64,000 nucleotides of DNA from CAWDMC01 sp963803295. GTDB taxonomy: Bacteria > Acidobacteriota > Terriglobia > UBA7540. Below are positions 57,601 to 64,000 of the stretch, in pieces (position 1 is the first letter of the stretch; every line of letters begins with the position of its first letter). A program made the position numbers and the translations under genes. The stretch spans positions 186,001 to 250,000 of the forward strand of contig CAWDMC010000025.1 in the NCBI GenBank assembly GCA_963803295.1, given 5' to 3'. A model generated the notes under the pieces. That model searched no databases. It was not told where the DNA came from and saw only the letters and a list, made by a program, of their open reading frames with translations.

Positions 57601-58949
57601 TCGGCGGCCACTCGCCGGTATGCGGGATTTGGCCCGAGATAATCCAGCTCTACCTTGAAGCTCGCTCCAAACTGGAACACCCACAGGACATCAATGCTGA
57701 TGCCGCCCTCAAACCAGGCGACAAAGCCCGACACCTTCGATTCGTTCCGCCACACTCCCGCGAGCAGCTCGAACGTCAGGTAGAAGTCGACACCGCCTAC
57801 CGAGCACAGCCTCGACCCGCCCGTGAGGCTCAACCGCATCCCGAACGCCCGCGGACCATCCGGTACATCCACCAGCTCCAGACAGATGCCCGCGAAAAAC
57901 GAGACCTTGAATATCCACAGATCGCCGCCGATATGCAGCGCCAGCCAGCTCGACGTGTCGTTGACGTGCCCGATCGCGAACGTCCCCGGCTGGTTTGTCG
58001 CGTAGATAGTCCCGGTGAGCCCCAGGCCGTCATCCACCAGCGGGATCTTCGTGCCGATCGTGTTCTGGAGTCCGATGCTGATGCCAATCAGCACGCTCCA
58101 GTGATCGCCCTCTACCTCCACCACGCCGTACGCGATCGGTTTCTTGGGCGTCGGTTTCTTGGCCGGGAACAAAAAAACCTGAATCGCCGCCAAGAAGCCC
58201 GTGACCGCCGGCGAATTGACATACAGGAAGAACGCGTCGATCGTCACCGCGTTCTGCGCGCCTAACTTGACTCCCGCCCCAGCCGCAAAGCCCCACGCGT
58301 GTTCCTTGGGCTCCCAACCTATCGACGCCACATTTCGTGCCGCCGGTAACGCCACTCCGTCACCGTGCGCCTGATACCAGGTGAACAGCGCCATCGGCTG
58401 TGCAGTTCCGGCATCGGTTGTGCCCAGTTGCGGCTGCATGTTCCATGCAAACAGTCCGCGCACATTCACCATCTGCACGCCGGCGGAAATCGGAATCGGA
58501 CTGACCTCCAGCCCCGCCATCAGATAGGTGAAGTCTACTGACGGCCCAACCGCGTGGCCGTGCAGGAACACTCCGCCGATGTTGAGTGCAGTTCCGCCAA
58601 GCTTGAACTGCACTTGCAGCCCAACGCCAATTTCGCGGAAGCGAATGTCGCCGACAATGTAGTCGCTCAACATACCGAAGCCAACCAGCGAGAAGCTGCC
58701 GTAGGCGATGAACAGCCCGAAACCGTCAACCAGCAGATCGCTGGCGTCACGCGGTCCGTGTATCTTCCAGCGCAGCCGGTAGACCTGTAGACCGAATCCG
58801 TCACTCGACTTCTGGTTGGCGGGATTTTGATTGTTCTGATTACTCTGGTTGTTATTGTCGGTACTCGGTGTTTTCGTACTCGGAGTGCCAATGATCGGCA
58901 GCGATCCGTTTAGCGAAAAGTAGCGTCGCGCCGGTTGGTTCAGTGACAA
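54630..58949 (-). CDS. Giant glycine/beta-rich protein, unknown function (1,439 residues)
   Basis: Intact. A polar low-complexity segment (residues about 22-48, rich in T, N, Q and S) is followed by a 400-residue region of Gly-rich alternating strands (IGVGLQVQFKLGGTALNIGG, LALHIGGDLWIFKVSFFAG, GGISIDVLWVFQFGASFKVE). It resembles large beta-sheet domains of the DUF6603 type. Several beta-sandwich regions follow, and near residues 1130-1280 a LamG/concanavalin-like fold (WEQFQLTTRIENAGSRAGVA, LQARVGNVNVSATRAEFRAG). No signal peptide or enzyme motif seen. The TTG start at 58949 follows the previous stop by 12 bases in the same frame and lacks a binding site. Confidence 0.75.
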   Translation of the reverse strand: MSLNQPARRYFSLNGSLPIIGTPSTKTPSTDNNNQSNQNNQNPANQKSSDGFGLQVYRLRWKIHGPRDASDLLVDGFGLFIAYGSFSLVGFGMLSDYIVGDIRFREIGVGLQVQFKLGGTALNIGGVFLHGHAVGPSVDFTYLMAGLEVSPIPISAGVQMVNVRGLFAWNMQPQLGTTDAGTAQPMALFTWYQAHGDGVALPAARNVASIGWEPKEHAWGFAAGAGVKLGAQNAVTIDAFFLYVNSPAVTGFLAAIQVFLFPAKKPTPKKPIAYGVVEVEGDHWSVLIGISIGLQNTIGTKIPLVDDGLGLTGTIYATNQPGTFAIGHVNDTSSWLALHIGGDLWIFKVSFFAGICLELVDVPDGPRAFGMRLSLTGGSRLCSVGGVDFYLTFELLAGVWRNESKVSGFVAWFEGGISIDVLWVFQFGASFKVELDYLGPNPAYRRVAAEVHISTPWWMPDVTFRWNRTIGQPQLEQMSTISTPLIEAAAHPLAPSDTIAVAVSPLVAGTLDDTATFNITQVTGLTPPAWPPDVLAQAVPVGIDSTIALHFKPSVDDKLIWGQITPAGMGTQGSEDVSTVYELVELGIRRHPRFGPNANAWTTLLDPAQSRTDNLGNNTQPHSLVGMRWDADFQREQKLDPRHFLINAEMPYLFFTVNFQNDENLVRSLPGWPCCPKGDKGAPTHNLTFQGLRLGSRAPVKQLFSQSNSTLHWVSVAPPVVRASTTQPGINEAHLQMDAIPEGAFAVVTFDKPALDAQLIINWPALHLSRSLTMSSFRGLKLVNEQTFPLSTAPQGLMGVSDGNGITHIVLRVVGPPVVVTPGSPVSIVINSMGYQALDEIRDGLIGNIKCGSVNPTLGGNGGRLAWLPNHDYEIAIKTRVTVNSDHSGTLEQELPQLIFFRTKGLPGLNAAPRIGQEIDPYVESIYPSPGITLYRTESTILAFNEKFDILQGLDQPPMATDPDEKKQRLDWILAAELVAGNNNPARVSVSSGDWVVTHRGTAPPPPGRGYVIIGFDPADPILRALTRLAQSTDPFRLRFDAIIMAPGGCNKPAAPPRKMRVLSHEPVDPNNPSASVKRWPAGAQVRMNMRVSGSPFIDRQPFETDDATAFVPAGGAWQVANGAMTPVSPNSATPEFAIFGEPTWEQFQLTTRIENAGSRAGVAIAVTTTVSSSLALVAWIDEGQRKLRIVTRTGNVENELASAALPDGVVAPYTLQLFAYDDELQARVGNVNVSATRAEFRAGRLALAAQGAASFSTLTVDGIDAYGFDFIASRFDDFNAHIGSFSGTLTPIDSLAPPAKIIAQLLAAQAKFEDWISALALPLASTVDRLTISTHKNAQGVDLLLIESPEPLPIGGDVSLGMFKELNGGFESIQPIMVMLDSTQCRSLAIPMGSGGVAISLAPGEYRFGFMLDRARYRAASPDTDSNLRQAVSVKFTL

Positions 58950-58961
58950 ACCCGAAGTCGC

Positions 58962-60557
58962 TCACTGATACCGCATTGCCCCGGCAACTTTCAGTTCGCT
59001 CGAGCTCGGATCCCAGAAGTTCCCAATGGTGAAGGATCCCAGATTCCAGCCGAAATCGTTTACCACCGCCTGCGTTGGCTTGCCCGATGTCGGCGTCAGC
59101 TTAACTGCCGGATCACTCGCGTTTGGCGGATCCGATCCTAGTTGAATCAGCAGGTCCGCCAGTATCACCGCCGCGTCGAAGAATTTCTTAGTCCTCGACG
59201 ACGACCCCGATACTGCGGCGTCGTTACCAAACAGCTTCTGAAACGAAACACCGAGGCGTGCACCCGAGCCCTTTACGTGGACTCCGAACAGCGTGAACAG
59301 CTCCTTCGGAGGCTCTACGTGGATTCCCGCTTCGACGGTCCAGAGATCCGTCACCTGCACCGTCCCGGAGATTCCCTTCGCCTTCGGATCGTCGCTCACG
59401 ACGACATTGACGAAAATGCTGTCCGGATTCGGAAACGTCGTCCAGTCCGCGACACTGCGGATCAGAAACTGCTCGAGAATCAGATACAGCCCACCATCAC
59501 TATCCGGACCGGAGCCTTTGATGATCGGCACCACCACTGGATGGTCGGCCAGGTTGAAGATGCCGTTCGGATCATCTTTGACTCCGATTGACCGGCGGAC
59601 ACCGGTCAGAAAATGAACCGGAATCGGGTACAGTGTGTCGGTCGGAAGGACAAGGTCCTCCAGAACGCCCTCCACGTGCTGGCTATCGTCGCGGTTGGCG
59701 TTCGCCTGCGTCATGGCGTCATCCAACCCCAACCCGGTGACGTTCAGATCCACTGACCGGACGGTGACGAAGCCCGGCGCATTCCTCTGCAGTTTCGTGT
59801 TCAACGCGTGGCGCACCCACTCGAGCGGTTCTGAGCGTGCATCCAGCGAATCGGAAGGATGCGGTGTCAGAACGAAGCCCACGTCGTGAATCGCCTGGCA
59901 GGGAACTCCGCTGAAGCGGCATGGTCCAATCGAAACCGGGACCGCCGTCTCGAGCTGAAAATCGAACTGGTCGGTCACATGCAGCTTCACGTGAACCTTG
60001 ATAGAACTCTGCCCATCCCGGCTAAGCAGCACCGTCACCGTGTCGTACTGCCCTGAAGTAAAACCGTCGGTGACGAGTTGATTGTCGGGCGGCAGCTCTC
60101 CGGGATTGGCCTCGAGCGGCATGATCAGGCGTGGCGGCAGCCGCATCTCCACTGGAAGGGATTCGATGATCCACTCCACCCCCAGAGAAGTCTTCTGCGC
60201 GTAAATACGCGCCGGGGTTGCGGGATGCGTCTCCTGTAGGTAGAACTCCACCTTCGGCAGCGATGCGAACACCAGAGGAAATGGCGGCGTCAACGCCCCA
60301 ACTTCCAGTTCTGCCGTCAGTCCTATGCGCGGCGCTTCGCCGCTCTTGTCTCCTCCCGGAAACGCGCCCGGCCGCACCGAACGCAGCGTGATCGCGTTAT
60401 CCAGAAACTCCACCATCTTTCCCACTGCGACCGGATCAGGATCCGAAGTTCCCGTGCTCGTCCGAATCCAGTCGTTGGGCCACCGCGCCACCGCCGCATC
60501 AATAGGCGACGCTTCGCCCCGAACACCCAGAAGATCGTAGAAGGAAATCCTCGACAT
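58962..60557 (-). CDS. Hypothetical protein of the giant-protein operon (531 residues)
   Basis: Intact, ATG start with AGGA about 10 bases upstream. Begins MSRISFYDLLGVRGEASPID. Predominantly beta strands with repeated polar/hydrophobic alternation (LIMPLEANPG, VTVLLSRDGQSSIKVHVKLH, ISGTVQVTDLWTVEAGIHVE). Ends FTIGNFWDPSSSELKVAGAM. No signal peptide, catalytic motif or recognised family. Its C-terminal stop (TGA) is in frame with the following 1,439-residue gene, so the two could be one long protein in relatives. Located between the PLD-type gene and the giant gene with 10-12 base gaps. Confidence 0.75.
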   Translation of the reverse strand: MSRISFYDLLGVRGEASPIDAAVARWPNDWIRTSTGTSDPDPVAVGKMVEFLDNAITLRSVRPGAFPGGDKSGEAPRIGLTAELEVGALTPPFPLVFASLPKVEFYLQETHPATPARIYAQKTSLGVEWIIESLPVEMRLPPRLIMPLEANPGELPPDNQLVTDGFTSGQYDTVTVLLSRDGQSSIKVHVKLHVTDQFDFQLETAVPVSIGPCRFSGVPCQAIHDVGFVLTPHPSDSLDARSEPLEWVRHALNTKLQRNAPGFVTVRSVDLNVTGLGLDDAMTQANANRDDSQHVEGVLEDLVLPTDTLYPIPVHFLTGVRRSIGVKDDPNGIFNLADHPVVVPIIKGSGPDSDGGLYLILEQFLIRSVADWTTFPNPDSIFVNVVVSDDPKAKGISGTVQVTDLWTVEAGIHVEPPKELFTLFGVHVKGSGARLGVSFQKLFGNDAAVSGSSSRTKKFFDAAVILADLLIQLGSDPPNASDPAVKLTPTSGKPTQAVVNDFGWNLGSFTIGNFWDPSSSELKVAGAMRYQ

Positions 60558-60567
60558 AGTGAGCGTC

Positions 60568-63500
60568 CTAAGGAAGGTCCGGCCCGGGCAGAGGGTTTGG
60601 ATCGAGAGTGGTTGTCGGATCGGAGAGCGTGTTGAAAATATCTTTGCTGAACGCCTCCAGTGTCACCTGCACCCCGAGTTGCAGCAGATCCTTGGCCCAC
60701 GTAGGTAGAATGTCCATCAACCCTGGCAGGTCATTCAATGTCGGCGTTGGCAGCGCCAATTCCGTAAGCGGAGTGAACCGGTTTCCCTGATAGTGCGACC
60801 GCTTGAACAACTCGAACCCGGCCATCGGATCCGCAAGCAGCGCCTCGCCCATGCCCGGCGCCAGTCCCAGTTGTTCAGCCCAGAGCCGTGTCCGCAAGTC
60901 TCGCGCCGGATTATCCGCTGCACCTCGCAAATCCTGCGGTATCGCGAATGCGGTTACTTCGCCGTCGTGATAAAAGCCGCGGCGGTTGACGTTCGTCGAT
61001 CCGATCGAGACAAAGAGATCGTCCACCATCATGATTTTCGAGTGGACAAAAATTCCGGTCGGCTGTGATAAGGTCACCGGTTCTCCCGCCTTGTGTGGAC
61101 GCTGGTCGGGACACCACTTCTGCTGCGTTCCAAGCCCGCCACGGATCACATCCACTTGCATGGCCGGTTTGTTGCCCGGACCCGTCACCAGCGTTGAGCC
61201 CTTCGCGAAAATCAGTTCCCCGCCAACCCAGAAAAAAAAACGCCCCTTCGGAACGCGAGTTGGTGGTCCGAGAAGGACCGTCGCGTCGAACTGTCCGATA
61301 TCTTGAAGCAGCGTGCACCTGCCGACACTCGTCACTCGATTGGCCGCCGCCAGCACCGGACGTCGCATGGGCGTGCCGATCACCATCCGGTCGCCCCACT
61401 TCGGCGCCGTTGTCGTTCCGGCCAACTGTTGAAACATCTGTGTTCGCCGGATATCGCCAAAGAAGATCTCGAGGAATGAAGGCAGCACGATGATCAGGCG
61501 CTTGCAGTTGGCCGAAGCATCTGTGAGTGCCTGTATGTACCCGTGGTCCGGCACCATATACTGCTCTTCGATGTAGATGTACTCTCGTGCTTGCTGAATC
61601 GCCTGCACGACCGTGTCGTGGATCGTCGAATTTCCCTCCGGCGCCCAGTCGAATCCCACCGTTCCCGAATCCGGCTTCGGCTTGAACGAAGTCTGAGCCA
61701 CCTGCATCACGTCGCGGCCGGGATTACCCCACTCAATCGGTGCCGGGCTCACCGTCGGCTGCTCCTGCGGTAAGTCCCGCTTGTGACGGCCCTTGAAAAT
61801 TTCAAAGACCTCCATCGCCGCCGCGCCCGTGATACGACTGTGAACGTCGTGGAACGGCGCGGCCGCCGGTGGCGAAGTCGAGTCCGGCTTCTGATAACCC
61901 GCTCCTTGATGCCCGTTCGAGTCCAGCCGGTTTTCGTTGATGTCGATTCCGCCTACGTAAGCAACGTGCTGCGGTTCTCCAGGCGCTGCCGTCGCATATT
62001 TCACCAGCTGGATCTTCTGATGGAACACGCCCCACTTGTCTTGCAGGTCCGCGAGATGATGTCCGTCCGGCAGCGGTATGTTGCTCGACAACGGATTATC
62101 CGCGAGCGCCACCGGATGCCCAGAACGCACGAACGTGCAGTTGTCCTGGTTCAGCGTCACCAGCCTGTCGAAGAAGTCCGGGTCAGTCTCCTCGGTTGCT
62201 TTTCGAAGAGCCTTGGCCACGTCGCTACCTTTGGCCAGCTCCTCCACGTACAGCACGAGTCCTCCCACCGCGATTCCCGCCCAAACGGCTAGTCCAACGG
62301 GGTTCGTGTAGTTTCCGGGCGCTGTGATCAGCGCGAACGAATTTCCGACGCCCATCAGGATCAGGGCCACCAGTCCCGCTTCCTGGCTCATATTAGAGAG
62401 CGACTGGTCCGAAGCCTGAAGGAACTGCGCCACAAGCACCCTCACTTCGCCGCCCGCGTCGCGTATATCCTTTGCGATGTTGAAAAGAGATGTCTTGTCG
62501 TCGCCGTCCTTGAGCGGGAAATCCGTAAACGCCCATCCCGCGAAATACGCAGCCCCTCCTGATCCCTTGGCTCGCTCCAAATCGTTCATCAGGAGGTTGT
62601 AGGCCGGGATTCCGTCCACAATCGGCTCCATCCGACTGTTGAGCCGGAAACGCGCTCCGATTGAAGTGGACTGCGGATCGTTGTGCAGGTTCGGAGCGAA
62701 CCACTGCGAGAGTGGCAGTAATTGCAGGTGACCGCCCGTAAATCCTGAGGCGATGGGAAAACTGTTCTGCGCCGGCGTCGCACCACTGGTCTCGCGTTCC
62801 GCCAGTGCCATCACCGGGAGCGTCTCCGCGAGCAGCGGCGAAATGTGCCAGCTCACTGTTGCCGTTTGTCCGGCACCTGGAAGAGAAAGGCCTGTTAAGT
62901 CGCCGGTCGCATCCGACACCTGCGTTGACGTTTGTGTATTCCCCGTTCCATCCGTGATCGTCATCGTGATCGTCTGGCCCGGGTACGGATGGCCTTGCGC
63001 GTCCAGCACTCGAAGCGAACGCCTTCCTGCAAATGCCGCCGAGAAGTTATCCCAAAGGGCGGCATCCTGAGGTTGTGTCGGGCGCAATGCTGCGGCAATC
63101 CGGTCAAACCAGGCCCACGGCGCCAGCGTCGCTCGATCCTGAAACACCACACCGAAAACTGCGCTCGTCGCTTGTACCGCCGCGTCCGTCGTAAGCAGGG
63201 GACTGTCATTCACCGGGTAAGCGGGGCTTGAATAGCCCAGGTAGAAGGTCGGCGCACCGCCTTGCATCGAGCGCAGTACGACATCGAGCGCAAACGGCAG
63301 CATCGACAATTCCAGCAGCTTCGGAATTCCCAATGCCGTCGAGTCCCCAGACGTAATATCCACCGACTTCGGGCACGAATCCGCCGGCCACTGGACGCCA
63401 ACAGTCGTGTGTCCCGTCGCAGGCACAATTCGCATCAGGAGGATCTTCGAATTCTCGTACCGCGCAGGAGTCGCCGGCGTAGGGTTGCCGAGATACCGGT

Positions 63501-63585
63501 CAGGAAACTGGAGCAGGTAGTCAGGCGCGCTGAAGAGCCTCACATCGGCGAAGTTGAAAGGTGGGCGCAAGACTCCCAATGCCAC
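60568..63585 (-). CDS. Phospholipase D-superfamily protein, large (1,005 residues)
   Basis: Intact. The N-terminal 300 residues contain a beta domain with an Ig-like PGQTITMTITDGTGNTQTST segment. Two HKD regions follow. The first is HQKIQLVK at 522-529, followed by YVGGIDINENR; the Asp of HxKx4D is replaced by Lys. The second is HSKIMMVDD at 848-856, followed by SIGSTNVNRRG, fully canonical. Two hydrophobic stretches at about 405-455 (AGLVALILMGVGNSFALI, VGLAVWAGIAVGGLVLYV) could be membrane helices. PLD-type enzymes hydrolyse phosphodiesters in lipids or nucleic acids. Start is GTG 63585, 2 bases after the upstream stop. Confidence 0.85.
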   Translation of the reverse strand: MALGVLRPPFNFADVRLFSAPDYLLQFPDRYLGNPTPATPARYENSKILLMRIVPATGHTTVGVQWPADSCPKSVDITSGDSTALGIPKLLELSMLPFALDVVLRSMQGGAPTFYLGYSSPAYPVNDSPLLTTDAAVQATSAVFGVVFQDRATLAPWAWFDRIAAALRPTQPQDAALWDNFSAAFAGRRSLRVLDAQGHPYPGQTITMTITDGTGNTQTSTQVSDATGDLTGLSLPGAGQTATVSWHISPLLAETLPVMALAERETSGATPAQNSFPIASGFTGGHLQLLPLSQWFAPNLHNDPQSTSIGARFRLNSRMEPIVDGIPAYNLLMNDLERAKGSGGAAYFAGWAFTDFPLKDGDDKTSLFNIAKDIRDAGGEVRVLVAQFLQASDQSLSNMSQEAGLVALILMGVGNSFALITAPGNYTNPVGLAVWAGIAVGGLVLYVEELAKGSDVAKALRKATEETDPDFFDRLVTLNQDNCTFVRSGHPVALADNPLSSNIPLPDGHHLADLQDKWGVFHQKIQLVKYATAAPGEPQHVAYVGGIDINENRLDSNGHQGAGYQKPDSTSPPAAAPFHDVHSRITGAAAMEVFEIFKGRHKRDLPQEQPTVSPAPIEWGNPGRDVMQVAQTSFKPKPDSGTVGFDWAPEGNSTIHDTVVQAIQQAREYIYIEEQYMVPDHGYIQALTDASANCKRLIIVLPSFLEIFFGDIRRTQMFQQLAGTTTAPKWGDRMVIGTPMRRPVLAAANRVTSVGRCTLLQDIGQFDATVLLGPPTRVPKGRFFFWVGGELIFAKGSTLVTGPGNKPAMQVDVIRGGLGTQQKWCPDQRPHKAGEPVTLSQPTGIFVHSKIMMVDDLFVSIGSTNVNRRGFYHDGEVTAFAIPQDLRGAADNPARDLRTRLWAEQLGLAPGMGEALLADPMAGFELFKRSHYQGNRFTPLTELALPTPTLNDLPGLMDILPTWAKDLLQLGVQVTLEAFSKDIFNTLSDPTTTLDPNPLPGPDLP

Positions 63586-63587
63586 TC

Positions 63588-64000
63588 CTATGCAGTCACC
63601 ACGTTGCTCACTACGGATTGCCCTGTCGGCGTCTTCAGACTCGCCCTATAATGCATAGGCGCTCCTGTTTTAGCCGTATCGAACGACATCTGCCCCGTGC
63701 TGATCAGTGTAGAAACTCGTTCCCACGTCCTCTCGTCTGCTGAGCGTTCCAGTACGAACGGCGTCTTCTCTGCCCCCGGCCACGTCCACTGAAAATGCAG
63801 TCCCCCTGCTACGAGGCTCACCGCGAGGGTAGGCGCTGCCGGTGGTGGCGGTGTGAACGGAATTCGCCACGGCCCTCGGGGCGGGCACGGAATTCCGTCC
63901 GCGGTCACCGTCGATAGCCACGCACGCACCGGACCTGCGTCATTGGCATCTTGCTGCACCAGAACCCTCCAGCCTTGTGCATCGTGCTCGAGCGTGGACA
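63588..64000 (-). CDS. C-terminal part of a large protein with fibronectin-III-like domain, runs past window end
   Basis: At least 137 residues are visible. The frame is open to the window edge (STLEHDAQGWRVLVQQDAND). It continues with a Pro-rich linker (FTPPPPAAPTL) and one FnIII-like domain: LHFQWTWPGAEKTPFVLERS, then YRASLKTPTGQSVVSNVV. It is the first visible gene of the PLD/giant-protein operon, and its stop lies 2 bases before the PLD-type start. The N-terminus and any enzymatic domain lie outside the window. Confidence 0.65.
   Translation of the reverse strand, partial: STLEHDAQGWRVLVQQDANDAGPVRAWLSTVTADGIPCPPRGPWRIPFTPPPPAAPTLAVSLVAGGLHFQWTWPGAEKTPFVLERSADERTWERVSTLISTGQMSFDTAKTGAPMHYRASLKTPTGQSVVSNVVTA

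Noticed and set aside
58800..58870. Repeat array from the T/N/Q-rich segment
   Set aside because: Codon-level low complexity inside the giant protein, not a DNA repeat array. No CRISPR-like spacing anywhere in the window.

Overview
The window looks like a chromosomal segment of a GC-rich soil bacterium, most likely an acidobacterium. The clues are the Oar-type TonB-dependent receptor with an N-terminal carboxypeptidase-regulatory domain, the GH116 and GH94-like enzymes with twin-arginine signals, the trehalose/glycogen genes and the density of mobile elements. This assignment is inferred from gene content only. I saw no rRNA, tRNA or CRISPR array.

Positions 1-12.7 kb are a graveyard of mobile DNA. 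They hold an IS630-type transposase cut by the window edge, a damaged vanadium haloperoxidase, and a conserved gene split by a 1,449-bp insertion sequence. They also hold a GH15 glucoamylase remnant, an AI-2E transporter fragment, a group II intron, an IS1182 element with CTAG target duplication, a small CsbD gene, and a second, inverted copy of the 1,449-bp element.

Positions 12.9-23 kb carry storage-sugar and central metabolism: a truncated anti-sigma-factor kinase, glycogen debranching enzyme and trehalohydrolase (minus strand), then a divergent TreS-like enzyme, a deleted pyruvate-oxidase-like gene and an enolase-superfamily dehydratase (plus strand).

From 23 to 33 kb one long FAD/Fe-S dehydrogenase gene is split by a 6,472-bp IS66-type transposon. 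The transposon is flanked by 277-bp direct repeats of the gene and bounded by inverted repeats. It carries a CcbP-like gene, a serine recombinase, TnpA and TnpB. A complete recombinase-in-trio (RIT) element sits inside it. Positions 33-35.7 kb hold a PCC/DUF296 pseudogene, a debranching-enzyme stub and the remains of a second RIT-like array beside an IstB fragment.

Positions 36-51 kb form a polysaccharide-use region: a frameshifted secreted six-hairpin protein, intact GH116, CobW-type GTPase, Oar-like receptor, TPR protein and GH94-like protein. Receptor and exported hydrolases suggest capture and breakdown of an external glycan; the substrate is unknown.

Positions 51.2-54 kb are again relics: an integrase core, a TnpB/Cas12-like fragment and a DUF481-like outer-membrane protein. 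Positions 54.6-64 kb hold a compact minus-strand operon of very large intact proteins, one of them a phospholipase-D-superfamily protein. I could not assign it to any described system. Frameshifts cluster in the first 38.7 kb and at 51-54 kb, while the two large operons are clean, which argues for local decay rather than uniform sequencing error.
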